A DNA stretch of 64,000 bases, from the NCBI GenBank assembly GCA_037349315.1, contig JBAIAC010000024.1, forward strand, positions 36,009,501 through 36,073,500, given 5' to 3'. The DNA comes from Chelydra serpentina. Lineage: Eukaryota > Chordata > Testudines > Chelydridae. A program made the translations under genes and the position numbers. Shown here one piece after another: positions 10,701 to 23,200 of this stretch. The first letter of the stretch is position 1; each line of letters starts with the position of its first letter. The notes below the pieces were generated by a model that worked only from the letters and a program-made list of their open reading frames with translations, made no database searches and was not told where the DNA came from.

Positions 10701-12589
10701 GTAATTAGAGCTGGGCTTCCAACCAAGTTTGAAGGTAAATATGTGAAGGTGTTTGAGCACTGCAAAAGTCATACAAGAAGGGGAGTAGATATTAAACAAG
10801 ATTCAAACGAGAAATATGCTTATGCAATGGAATGTTCCATAAAGAGAAGTAGGAAAATTGTTTACAAAAATCAGTTCCTCCTGTAATACCTGGAGGTCAC
10901 CTCCAAGAAAAGCAGAAGGTGCTAAAATGAGCTACAAGGCTTTTAGGCCTATTAGTATCCCTGCCAACTGAGCAACTTTTTATCCAAGCTTTTAGAAGGC
11001 TTGTGTAGTTTAACTCAATCTTTCATATAATGCATTGTCTTGTCAGCAAAAGATTAGGATTTCAACGTAGTTCAGCCCCTTCAGTGAAAATTTCAGTTAT
11101 TTCCTGATTACTTAACTCATATTTCTTACGATGTTCAATCCAATATCCAGAATTGCAAATGAGGGAAAGCTTTTGGATGAATCATGGACTTTTCTGTTAT
11201 GAGTCCTATTCAGCTGCCTCAGAAGTGGTCTGTCTGAAATTGAACATTTGTTTTCCATGTGAGTGTTCATTTAAACTGCATTTCATCCCTCATTTAAATT
11301 TCTCATCTACCTGATACTCTTTTACGTATTGCTCCAGTTTCTCTTGCAGTCATCCACATGACTCTTTCTGATTTTGTTTGATGCTGTATTAAAGTAGACC
11401 CCATTCTTGCTAACAGTAATAAGCACTACAAGTGGTTGAGTGCTGCTTCCAATGAAGACAAATTACTGAGGGAAATGCAGTGACTAAACACACTGCAAAG
11501 CTAAAGATTGCCTTAATGGTTCAAAATCAGCTTATGAAGATTAAATGATTTCACTGACATATAGTTGAGATGGACTTTACTGATTTCACACAATAACTTG
11601 CTTAAGGTACCATATTATTGTCATTTCACTAAGAACTACATGGTAAAGGGTACACTACGTTCAATAGCTCTGGTAGCATTCATGCCTATAAAACCTCATT
11701 TTACTCCTGGGTAGGTCCTTAGTCAAATTTATTTCACCACCATATGCTTATTGGGGTGAATATATGTGGGCATAACATTTATTTCATAAGTACTTTTAAA
11801 TAAAAACTAAAATTATCATAATTTCCTATGAGAATATATGTGACATAGATAATGGATAGTTCATTTCACAACTGTGGTGAAATCACAGGCTGATTCTCTT
11901 TAGCTTAAGCTTTACATATTATATTCCCTAAAATGTCATCTTTAAAATAGCACAACTTACTTTCCAGTGACATCAAGCATTTATAGAAACACTATATTGT
12001 GGGCAGTATTTTTTTCATCACAAATTATTACATCAGTAGTGTTTACACAGATGGAATGTATTGTGGCTCAGGATTTCCATAATACCTTTTTTGAATTTGC
12101 AGATACAAATTACCTTGGGCAGGAACACCATTAGTGTATGAGCTTTTATTCTCATAAAATATGGTTGAAATTGGTTAGAATATTTTGAGCTCATGGCAGC
12201 ATAAAAACACCACTTTTTTGGTGGTGGATGGGGAACTCAGCTTTTTGCTTTTTTTTTTTTTGCAAGTTTACTATTAAAAATCCCTTTACAAGCTGGCTTT
12301 GTTTATCAAAAGGCATTTTACAAATTTCACCATCATATTGTTTTGTAGTGTATGACATTGCTATGATTGGTTGGACTTAGTCACACAAACTTCTGTTTAC
12401 AGAATTCTTTGCTTTAAAAAGTTAACACTATATAAATATTGCCTAATGTGCAGCACCAGAGTGGTTGTTTTTACGGAACTCAGGTCACCCGTACTGCAAG
12501 AATTACATGAGTGTAGTGTGATGGCAGGGATTGATATACACACAGAGTAAATGGCAAAACAATGTTAAAGTTTGTCAGGAAAACCATGA
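10701..12589. other. Intergenic, no gene recognised
   Basis: AT-rich unique-looking sequence. No open frame of note, RNA gene or element ends were recognised on either strand. Confidence 0.5.
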
Positions 12590-13653
12590 GTCTAAACGTA
12601 CTCTTTTGCAGTCTTGGGATGGCCAACAAATCCATACTGCCTATGCTGGGCCATTTATGGGATATGTTTTTGATTTCAATAGATGTGATTCTAAATGGCC
12701 TTAAGTATTCAGTATGAATTCAAGCTAATTCAGTGCAGATGGTGGAAGTGTTAAAACAATTGTTTACTGGGATGAGACTTCCTGAATGGATTGCAAGTGA
12801 CAATGGAACTCAATTCACATCCAAAGAGATTCAGTTGTTTGACATGTTTTATGCTATTTGTTTTGACAATCTGCCTACCAGGAATGCATTAGTAGAAAGG
12901 TTTATCCACACATTTAAGCAAGTGATTCATGATATGGCTCCATATAAAGGTAGCTCACAATACAATATTATGGATTTTCTATTGACCTATAGAAATGCAG
13001 TACATGCCACCACAAATGAGATGCCAGCAATAATTTAAGGTCTCACTTGGACTTGTTAAAGCCCAATCTGCAGAGGGACGCTCTTAAGAAAGAGTGTGAT
13101 CAGACTCCTGACTGCGAAGCACCAGTATAAACAGCGCTTTAAGCTACCACCCCTTGTTCGGGGTGGGGGCTTTTTAATGCCGGGAGAGCTCTCCCCTGGC
13201 AATAAAGTGTGTCTACGCTGCCCACGTCACAGCAATGACAACCCACAGAATTTGTGGAAACATGGACTAAATCACATAATGTCTTCTGAGATACATTCAG
13301 CACTGCTTCTATCATGGAGAAAACATATTAAACCCACTTTTAAGATGTTCTGCACCAGTGATGCCTATTGGGAATACCAAGATTACAGTACAGCTGTAGA
13401 CAGTAATTTGTAATAATGCCAGTGAGTCCCATGTCCCAGCTTCTACTACAAGTGACCCTAGCACTACAGAGTGTTACTGATCGCTACATCGGAAAGGACA
13501 GATACTACTCCACAAACCGTTGTGATATCTACAAGACATTATACAGAGAAATCCACTTGTCAGATTGTTTGTAGCATGTTGTATATCTTATAATAGTAAT
13601 GTATTTCTAACATATTTTTCTTTATATCCTCTTACTTGAAAGTGGGAGGAGTA
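12590..13653 (+). mobile_element. Second Ty3/gypsy integrase relic
   Basis: The plus strand encodes, after a decayed start (AYAGPFMGYVFDF near 12640), an open stretch at 12733-13038. It has KQLFTGMRLPEWIASDNGTQ (D in SDNG is the second catalytic acid), NALVERFIHTFKQ (E of the DDE triad) and LLTYRNAVHATTNE, then a shifted LKPNLQRD-like block near 13060. This is the core domain of a Ty3/gypsy integrase. The first catalytic acid, normally in a VDFAG-like motif, appears as Y here. From about 13140 to 13240 unrelated sequence (GGGAGAGCTCTCCCC) suggests a small inserted DNA element. A purine-rich AGTGGGAGGAG at 13641-13651 fits the polypurine tract before the 3' LTR. Confidence 0.75.
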
Positions 13654-14098
13654 TGTAGTGTACAGGAATTAGGTTGTATCCCTTTAAATAGTTTGAGAGT
13701 TCTTTGGTGGTTGTTGCTATCTCCTGTTTTTCAGAGGTTACCAGAAAACACATGGAAACCATCTTAACTGGTACCAGCCAATTTGACAACCTTCTTGTTT
13801 CAGCAGAGGTCAACACCTGAATGAACAAGGAGAGTGAATTATCTTCACACCTTTAGAGATGGTCTCTAAAGATTGATGAGGCTGCTTGGGAAAGCTTGCA
13901 TTTCTTCTGCCCATAGACTACCTGTTGTATGGATAAAAATAGGATCTATGTCTCTAGAGCTAGTCTGATTTTATTGAAAGCAGCTGGATCTGACATACTG
14001 ACAGACATAGAGTGCAGGCACAGCATGTGCTAATGAGAGAACACGATAGTCAAACAGTGAATAAAAATTAACTATGGCAAATCTAGGGACTGGGTTAC
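13654..14098 (+). mobile_element. Probable 3' LTR of the gypsy relic
   Basis: The segment begins TGTAGTGTACAGG directly after a polypurine tract, as a 3' LTR should. It contains AATAAAA at about 14060 as a possible polyadenylation signal and would end in CA near 14098. The right limit is a guess: no matching 5' LTR and no target duplication were found. Confidence 0.45.
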
Positions 14099-16440
14099 CT
14101 AGGACTTCACAGTTATCACCATGCTAGATGATAAAACTCAGACACCCTACCTCCATGTCCAAAAAAGACAAGTCAAACTTGAAAGGAAAATCAGCATTGA
14201 AAGTAAAGAATCATGGCTTTGCAGCAGGAAGTGAAACCGTTCTGAATCCACCCAGTAGAAGTCAGTGGTACGCATCTCCACTAGCCAGTTTATTATATTA
14301 TGCATCTTTGATAATTCTGCCACTGTAGTATTTGGTGTCTGGTCTCAAGGAAGCTGATGATCTGCCTCTGTATTACTGAAGTTCCACTTGAGGGACTGAA
14401 TTAGCAATTGCTCTCTTGCCACACATTGGGGTATTAGTAATTTATTCAGTGAGTCAAGGAATTAATCCCCACTAGATGCAAGTCAGTCTTTTGTTTTCTA
14501 GATGTGCAGAAGGGATCTCCTTTTTTCTCACATCAACAATTGTAAGCTGCTAAAAATATAATTGTTGCTGATTGCTTGATAATATATGTGAAAAGATCTG
14601 GTAGGATAGGGGAATCTTCTGCACCAAACAACTAGAGAGAGAATCCAGGGTTAAGTCCCCAAAGTACAGGAGTATTCATAGTGGGGATTTTGAATCCAAA
14701 AAATCAGGTCCATCTCTACTTTAGAACATCTCCAATCTCGTGCTACAGGAATGTTTTCACTGTCTATGAAAACAAGCCTGGGGTTAAGAAAATGTTATTC
14801 CAAGGCCCCCTCCCAGGCTCTCAAATTGAATCAGAAAATATGTTTCTTCTGTGAAACTAACAGTCATATTATATTTGCCTATAAAAATTCATAATGCTAA
14901 TCAAATGATCAGAAGGTTTGAAGGTTTTTTATTACATTAATTCCCTGTCACATGAGAAGTTGTATCAAAATAATGTATTACAGTAACAATCTTTGTTGCT
15001 AAATGTTTTCCAACATATTTATGGAGCTATGCTTTAGTTTTTTACTGCCCCTTATTTGCACAATGCTAATAGCAAAGTTTGTGCCACTAATGAGGAAAAT
15101 ACATATACAATTATTGTTTTTAATTACAAGTCACAAACATTCTTATACTTCAATATGTGGCTAAGCTCTTACACAAAATGTACTCCTTCACAAAATGGTG
15201 TAGAAGAAAATCAATAACCATTAGATGAGGAAATATAATGTCCTGAAAGGTTTGCATGCACATTTAAATAAATGTGAGGGCATCTGATATAGGTTTAAAG
15301 GGGGGAATCTTTTGTACAATCAATATGCATTTGTTTGTTTACACACAATCACTGTGTATGTGTTTGTTTACACACAAACATATAAACACAATCCTAAAAG
15401 TGTCTAATAAATATTGATTTGGTTTAATGTTTCATTTAATATGTTGTATTCAAAGTAATATTCAGAAAGCAATTACAATAATACTGCAAACTTTGGTAAA
15501 TATGGCCACAATCCTGCCACTGATTGCAAGCAGGCAGACTGCTGTACCCACTGTTTACAACAGAACAGGTAACATTGGAGCTCACAACCACCCAGTGTGC
15601 CTTTGTTGCAACGATTTGGAGAGATCTTTACTGGGATGATGGTTTTCAAAATGTTCGTTGCCTAGATCCATATTTAGGCACCTAAATAAATGGGTAGATT
15701 TATCCAAACTACAAAGCAGCATCTGTGATGTTTCCCAGGGCACCCAGGGTTGCAGAAACCTTGCTACCACCTGCCTGAAGCATGAGGAAACTTTGTATGT
15801 GCCTGCCATGGGTCAGCTCCCCAACTCCCTAGCAACAATAGCACTCCCCTTTAGGCTGAGCAGCCCTGCTGTAAGTTAGTGATAGGCACACCCGAGCCCT
15901 CTGAGCATATCCTGGGAGAGTCCAGCCCCTGGTCCATTGGACACTTGCAGTATTTGCAGATTTGCTGCTTCGAAAGAGACAATATACCCCAACTTACCAG
16001 TGTCACCTCAGCTCACAGGTCCACTTAATTCACACTGCTTAGATAGGTATGCGGTATTGTTGTAGCCATATCAGTCCCAGGAAATTAGAGAGATATGGTG
16101 GGTAAGGCAATATCTTTGTGTTGAAACAAATGATTACATATAAAATAAAATCATAACAGGCAATATAGAGCCTACACTTAATTAGCAGCTGCTCTCATGT
16201 CTTGTAGAGTATTGCTCAGCCACAATCCTTGCAGAGCTTTACAGCCAGGCTGGCTGTGACCCTCCTTTCCAGAGACAAGCATGCTTCTTCCTGGGGTGGA
16301 AGATAACAACCTTCATGTGGCCAACCTTGCTAAGTGGGAAACCATGACTAATGTCTTCAAACCAGTGATCGAACATCAACTGTGGACCTCTGGATCAAAA
16401 GAGCAACAAAATAAGCCTTAGGGTCAATGTCCTAGGCAAA
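14099..16440. other. Intergenic, one old repeat fragment
   Basis: No gene is recognised. Around 15330-15380 the 15-mer TTTGTTTACACACAA occurs twice within 35 bp. At about 16042-16120 a stretch with GTTGTAGCCATATCAGTCCC and AGAGAGATATGGTGGGTAAG resembles a widespread sauropsid interspersed repeat. The adjoining 15930-16270 may be an old LTR, but I could not place its ends. Confidence 0.4.
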
Positions 16441-16449
16441 TTGGACCTG

Positions 16450-19317
16450 GGGTAAAGATTTGCCAGTTGAATGTTGAAGGACTTTCATGGTCCAAGTGTG
16501 ACTACCTGGTCAAAATGCTGAAGATGACCAGAATCAATGTCCTTGCCCTCCAGGAGAGACCTATATCATAAATGAAGAAAAAGCCCATTGCTACAAAATC
16601 AATGGCTATAAACTCATAGACAGCAATTACCACCAAAATACAAGCTGGCAATTTACATAAAGTGGGTAATTAACAAATACTACCTCCTACAAGACAAAAG
16701 AAACGACTACAATCTCTGTGCGCATTAACGTATACAAACCATCTGGTGCACGGTGGCCTCAGCCAGCTCTGCAGAATGCACAGGACTGTGTGGTAGCTGT
16801 GAGTGACTTTAATAGTCACCACACACAGCGGGGCTATGCAGCAAACAACATTGCAGGCAAAAAACTGACACAGTGGGCATTGGCAAATGATATGCTCCTC
16901 CTTTTTCATGCAAAACAGCACGTCACGTTCCATTCTGCAAGATGGGGCAGAGGATACTGCCCTGACCTGACGTTCATCTCTACCGTTGATACAGGCACAC
17001 TGATATCCGCATCGCGGATCGTCCTTGATGACTTCCTGAACAGCCAGCACAGACCAGTACTGACCCGTATTAACATTCAATCCCAGTTCTCTACTCAAAA
17101 CTGAAGCCATCCTGGAACTTCAAAAAAGCAGTCTGGGCCTCGTCCACTGTGACTCTAGACAATATAGTCTCTTGCATTCCCCTAACGCCAAAAGCTTTTG
17201 CCATTACTGTGCTCCTAATCTCTGACGTAAAGAAGAAGATCACCCAGGGACCCAGATTATTAAACATTCCTTTCTGGACGGCAAAGAGCCAAGAGCTCCT
17301 CCACAAGTATGACGAGTGTAGAGATCCAGACATTGGAAAAGTCCTCCTGAAGTCACTGACTGTATCAAGGTGGAAATGGTGGCTTGAATGTGTAGAAAGT
17401 CTAAACTTCACACATTCAAGCCGATGTGCCTGGAACCTGCTGAGACACCTGGGGGCTGCAAATCTCACACCTGTCACTAGGCCACAGATGAAAGTGAGTG
17501 CCATGTCTGCTAAACTTTTGTGGGCATCAAAATGGCCAGTGAACAAGCAGTATTGTAGACAAGATCAGCATCTACTTCGACAGGTGATGTCTACATGCAC
17601 TCCAGTGTCTCAATGGCCTGGATCATTCACAAGTGAGGAGATCATTGTTGCCCCAAAATTTGGGAAAGCAGTGGGAAAAAGTGGTGTCAGTTCTGAGTTC
17701 CTATATAACCTGGGTCTACTGGCATGGAAATGGATTATGCAGCTTTTTAACAACATCCTGGAAACCTGTGAAATTCCCCACATGTGGAGAGAGGTCAAGG
17801 TAATTGCATTTCTAAAGCCTGAGAAACCTGCAGATCTCTCTTCTAGTTATAGGTCAATCCTCCTCTTGAGCACCACCTACAAGGTGATGGAGTGTATGAT
17901 TCTGAACTGAATCAGTCCCACCGGATGCCAGCCTACCCAAGTAGCAAGCTGGTTTTTAACCACACAGAAGTTGCTGCGACCAGGTCCTGGCCCTGACTGC
18001 AAACATTGAAGCTGGATTCTAACAAAAACGCAAGACTGATACTGCTTTCATCGATCTGTCAGCAGTATATAATACAGTCTGGAAAGATGATCTACTAATG
18101 AAACTGGTCAAAGTGATCCCCTGTGTGCAGATTCTCAGGCTGCTGACAACCATGCTTAGCGTCTGAAGGATGTGGATATACCTGAGAAGTCGAACCAGCA
18201 AGCTGCTCACTTTAGATAATGGGCTACCACAAAGCTCTGTACTTGCTCCGACACTCTTCAATGTGTACACAAGTGATATGCCTGAAACAATAGCACAGGT
18301 ATTTGCATATGATGATGGTTTGGCACTTGCACTTCATGCCCATAGCTTTAAAGAAATTGAAGTGATCCTTATATCTCACCTTTAGATCATGGAAGATGAC
18401 TTCCAAAAGCAGCAGCTGAGCCCAAATTTGAGCAAATCAGTAGTCTCTACCTTCAACCTTGACAATAGAATCACACAAGAGTCTGTCGAGTTTTGTGGTG
18501 AAGCTATGCATTATGACCCAAAGCCAACATATCTTGGTGTCATTCTTGACCTCACACTAACCTTTCATGACCATCCCAAGAAAGTAGCCTCTAAAATGAA
18601 GACTTGTGTCAACATTATTCAAAAGTTATTGGGAAATAGCTGGGGATCAACTGCCCCAGTGCTACGAACATTGGCCTTGGCCCTGGTGTACTCAGTTGCA
18701 GAGTACTGTGCACCAGTGTGGACAAGAAGCTGTCAAACCCAACTTATGGATAGGCAGCTGAATTATACTGTGCCAATCATCATGAGAATTTTAAAATCAA
18801 CGCCTCTACCACGGTTTTCTGTAAACATTGAACCTCCAGCTGTCCATGGAGATATAGCTATAACATAAGAACTTAAACATGCAGAAGACTACCCAGAACT
18901 TCACATCTGGCAGGTTATGGATAACATACGCCAATAATTCCTGAAATCACGAAAGCCACCATTGGACAACACGTGACCACCTCATGTGTCTGGATCCAGT
19001 CAGGGAATGGCTAGGTGTATGGATCTCACCTACCATTCCAAACAAGAACATTATTACTGATCCGGCAAGCTACCCTCCCAGTTTCGACCTACACAGACCT
19101 TGGATGACATCTGAACAAACCGGGGAAGATGCAGCTACTTGATGCACAAATGGAAAATCAAACACTCTCCTTTGTGCGACTATTGTGAGAACATCCAAAC
19201 CATTGAACGCATCATATGTGGTGCTCCAAATATGGATTGAACGGTGAATTGAATAATATCCACAAAATCACAGAGGAGGCCATGAAATGGTTTATGGACC
19301 TACAACTGCATGTATAG
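16450..19317 (+). mobile_element. Decayed non-CR1 LINE (jockey-like), endonuclease plus reverse transcriptase
   Basis: Nearly the whole ORF2 can be followed on the plus strand across frameshifts and stops. The APE-type endonuclease starts at KICQLNVEGLS (16454) and continues with VYKPSGARWPQP (16730), VAVSDFNSHHTQRGYAAN and SARWGRGYCPDLTFIS (about 16940-16980). A linker follows with LNFTHSSRCAWNLLRHLGA (17400). The RT has LLLSTTYKVMECMI (17870), FIDLSAVYNTVW (18047), NGLPQSSVLAPTLFN (18220) and FAYDDGLALA at 18300, where the catalytic YADD has lost its alanine. The C-terminus reads LMHKWKIKHSPLCDYC and stops at 19315. The element would copy its RNA into a nicked target. Motifs look like jockey-group LINEs rather than CR1, L2 or RTE; clade placement is inference. 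Confidence 0.75.
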
Positions 19318-19335
19318 AATGTTGCTCTACAGATG

Positions 19336-19337
<2 letters not shown>

Positions 19338-19405
<68 letters not shown>
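19338..19405. repeat. (GT)n(AG)n compound microsatellite
   Basis: About 18 GT units (19338-19374) run directly into about 15 AG units (to 19405). It starts some 20 bp after the stop codon of the LINE relic, so it may have grown from that element's 3' tail. Length is likely polymorphic. Confidence 0.97.
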
Positions 19406-19409
<4 letters not shown>

Positions 19410-20190
19410 CTCCAAGTTGAAGGACCCAGTGCACTGTGAGATATAAGAGAACAATCCTTTGTCTTTATTCATAAACAGGACACTACCCTGCTGTTTGTTT
19501 ATTCCTGTAGATTATCTCTTGCAATCTCTTTATTTGCACCTGGCTCAGCATGCAACTAGGCATACAGTGTGATGCATGCAATACACCAATGGCCAGACTG
19601 GGAGATAAGTTTGTTCCTGCCTGAAAGGAACATCCCTGAGATATGTCACTTCCTTGTAACTTACCTTATCTCCAAGATCTTAAGGACATAATTCTCAAAA
19701 TAGATACATGACTTCTTAAATATTATCCATCCATACATTTGGCAATGATTAAGGTGACCAGGGTGCTACTGGCTCTTGATAGAGCTCACATGCCACTCTT
19801 TGGTGAGCTATTATGCAGACATCCACTTGGGGATCCCTGTAAAACCCTATGCACCCTCTATGTCCTCTGCCAGTTGGCACCAAGCTGTCCATGGGGCACA
19901 CTGTCTGATCCTTCTGAGGCTAGTAGGATTTTCTAGTCACTCAGCATTCTTGACAATCTGGCCACTTATTTTAAGTGTCTCGCTTTAGTATCCTGTTCTT
20001 GAAAATCTTAGCCCTGGAGCAAGCAGATAGTCAAATTCTTGTCAGTCCAGTTGTTAGGCTTTCTGTTACCTACAGGTACCAATACATTTGTCAGTTAGTA
20101 CCAATTGTGGAGGTTATTTTTGGTTAACTGGATTTTCACTGTGTCCAATGAACAGCCATCAGATGGTAGCAGCTTTGAAACACTGGTTAT
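19406..20190. other. Intergenic, no gene recognised
   Basis: Nothing recognised. Short open frames at 19739-19988 overlap each other in different frames and show no motif. Confidence 0.5.
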
Positions 20191-20259
20191 GGGCCTGATC
20201 GAAACACACTGAGGTCAATGGAAAGATTTTTGACTTCAATTGGCTTTGGATAAGGCTCT
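20191..20259. repeat. Short palindromic element, GGGCCTGATC family
   Basis: GGGCCTGATCGAAACACACT at the left is mirrored by GGCTTTGGATAAGGCTCT at the right, around a core with TCAATGG and TTGACTTCAATTGG. The whole is an imperfect inverted repeat of about 69 bp, as expected of a very short non-autonomous DNA element. Related cores recur elsewhere in the window. No clear target duplication is seen. Confidence 0.5.
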
Positions 20260-23200
20260 ATGGGTCCAACATCGGTAGAAGCAGGAATAGGCCTTTAGGC
20301 CAATACCCTGAGCTGTCGTTTCCCCATTTAAGAGGATTTCTGTCAAACTTATTTCCAAAATTCACACTAACACAAGCACTCTTATCCTCCATTCAGAGAC
20401 TCAATATGTAAAACGGATTCGTATTTTAATGGATAGTCGTTTGAGAAGACCTGCCAAAGGTCATTTTCAAGTTAAAAGTCATGAGCCAGATTTTCTGGTT
20501 CATTAGGGCAGGTTAGTATCAGCATTCTAGGCCAGTGGAAGATTCCTATAGCACAGGGGAAATCACTGAATAGCAAGGAGCCATTTCCTGCCTCCAATAT
20601 ATGAAGTGTACCTTAGGAAGTGGGAGTATGATCCCGGCTGCTGGAACACTGTCCTGGGAGCCCATGGTAGCCAATGTAGTTTAGAGCACAATCTAACACA
20701 ATGTTGCAATGTTTGAATTCCAAACAAAAGCATAGATTAGTTTTAAAATTAAAAAACAAACTATTTCCACTAGAATTAGAAACAAATGAAAACAGAAAAG
20801 TCTAAACAGAGAAGTCTAAGTCTAAGGTGTGGGGGAGGGGATTTGCAACAGTTTTCCTTTAAAATTAACCATAATGCATCAAGTATTTTGCCGTCTCTGG
20901 TAATTTGCTTGAGAGAGTTTTGTCCAAAACACAATATATTCGCTGATGAGTTTGAAATAAGGAGAGAAAAATGACATTGATTTTATTTACAAATCTGTAG
21001 TACTGCATTTCCCCCCAAAAAAGTCAACTTTTCCCAGATTGTTTTTTAAAAGTCAAATAATTTGGGGTAATATTTATTTTAAAAACATAAAAAATAAAGT
21101 CTGCATTTGTTTTCCTTATAATGTAGTACAGTAGAAGCTTACTTAAACTGTGCATACAAATATGCATGGATTCCAATTGGATTCAATTTATCCTGACTTA
21201 ATTTGATTTAACTTGATGGGTCTTTTGACACAAGCTGTACTGACTAATTGTTGCTTATTGGGGTGCACTAAATCAGTGAGCATGAAATCAAAAACTACGC
21301 CAGATGTTCATAGTTTCTTTGATTGCCCACAGCCTTACATTGGAAAAAGAATAATTTTGCTGATTGACTTCTGTTAGCATCTGTCAAAGTCTCGATTGCA
21401 TTACAGATATAATTGTCAAAATAAGCAGAATGGGTTTGATTCCTCCTCACTTACCCGAGTATAAATCATGAGTAGCTCTGTTTTGGTCATGGAATTACAC
21501 CAGTGTAAAATATGAAAATGATAGTGGAATTAGACCAAATGTCTGTATAAGTAGCTGAAATCACCATAGTGATATATTTATAGTCATGCATTTCTTCTCT
21601 ATTTCTATTGCAAATAACTAATGATAACATTATAGCAGTGCCATTCAGACCACTAGAGTTGAGGGACTGCATGTATTGTTCTTATGTGTGAACTTTCAAG
21701 AGAAATCTCAACCGTAAAATCTTGACCGAAGTTTGGCCCAAAAAGGCATCATTCAGGGATGACTTTTTATTATTATATTTTTATTTTTAAAATAGATTCA
21801 CAATAGTACTAGAAAAATATTACTATTATAAAATGCCTTTGTGTTTTATAGTCTTAAATGTATTTATTTTATTTTTTTATTATGTAGAACAAGGGGCTAC
21901 AGTTGTTCATTCCAAAATATCAATTATATTGTTTTAAGGTTTTAAAAAACAGAATTTATTGGGAAGAGGTGGAATAACTTTAAAATGGCTGAAGGAATTT
22001 CTTGGAATTCAGCTCAGAACCTTAGATCTCTATGAGATCTACAAACTAAACCAAGTTTGATGTTTCTAATGTCCTAATTATTTCTGGATAGAGTACAAAA
22101 TGTCCAGTTGAAACATAAGGGGAAATGTTTGTTTTTTCTTCCTCCCAGGATAACTGATTTTGCCCAAATGTTCCAAAAATATTGAAATGATACTAAGCTT
22201 GAAAAATTTCAGTCCTGCCAAGGATTCATGGAGAATAAAGTTTAAGTCCACCTTTTCATCCTTCCTTCCTGAGCAGCCTCAAGTGCCTCCTCGCCTGCAT
22301 ATCAGGATCCTGGGTCATTACATACTGGAAATTCCTTGCAGTGCACAAGGATGGTGGGTGGGAATGGACAATAGGTGTGTTTAAGACACTTTTGTACTGC
22401 TTGGATTCCAGGATCCCTCACTCAGGGACTGCTGAGGAGCTATTCCAGCAGCAAAGCACTCTGACCACATCCCCCTCCATTCCTCTTCCATCCCCAGGAC
22501 ACCCAGGTAATCTTCCCACCAAGGAAAATTCCCAGCTGGGAGGAGATCCAGTTGCTTTCTGATCTCTTTATGCCACAAGAGTAGAGTTGTGGGTCAGAAA
22601 TGCAGTCCAGAATCGGGACATTCATTTGCTAATCATATTTATATAACACTGGAGCACGTCTTGGTTTATTACGGACATTATGTGAAAAATTGTACAGTGT
22701 TTAATTTTTGACTAGAAAAATTCCTGTAATGTTTTATTGTGATGGACTGGAATGAGAGAAAACTTATTTTTATCTCAAAAACTTTCATGAACATTTAAAC
22801 AGTTTAGGAAATGTTAGAAGAGTTACCTCATCCTTTCTTAGGGTGCATAGGGGGACGTCATGGTGAAATTCCCATTGATTTAAGTGAGAGAAGGATCAGA
22901 CCTCTGAAAGAGTAGCCCCTCTGTATGCTTTTTCCCCTCCTTAACTAATAAAGCTCCCTCTTCTCTTTCCTACACTGTTTCGTGAGTCTAGTGTTGTTAT
23001 AAAGATAAATTTAACCCGACAGATCAAGATAATAGGGGGAGGATTCTGGAAGCGTTCTGGTGGGTGATGAGCTGTAACATCAATTAATTTGGGAATTAGT
23101 TTATTGAACTAAACTCTGTGCTTCCCCCACAAAACTCTGTGTATGGCTCAGGCTTCAATAAAAGGTGCTCAGTGGAAGAGCTAAAATGAAAAAGGTTTCA

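Noticed and set aside
17149..17910. Open frame of 253 codons as a host gene
   Set aside because: It is the linker and early RT region of a decayed LINE, with matching blocks on both sides in other frames.
22341..22562. Possible small exon with open frames on both strands
   Set aside because: Frames overlap antisense, with no motif and no credible splice context.
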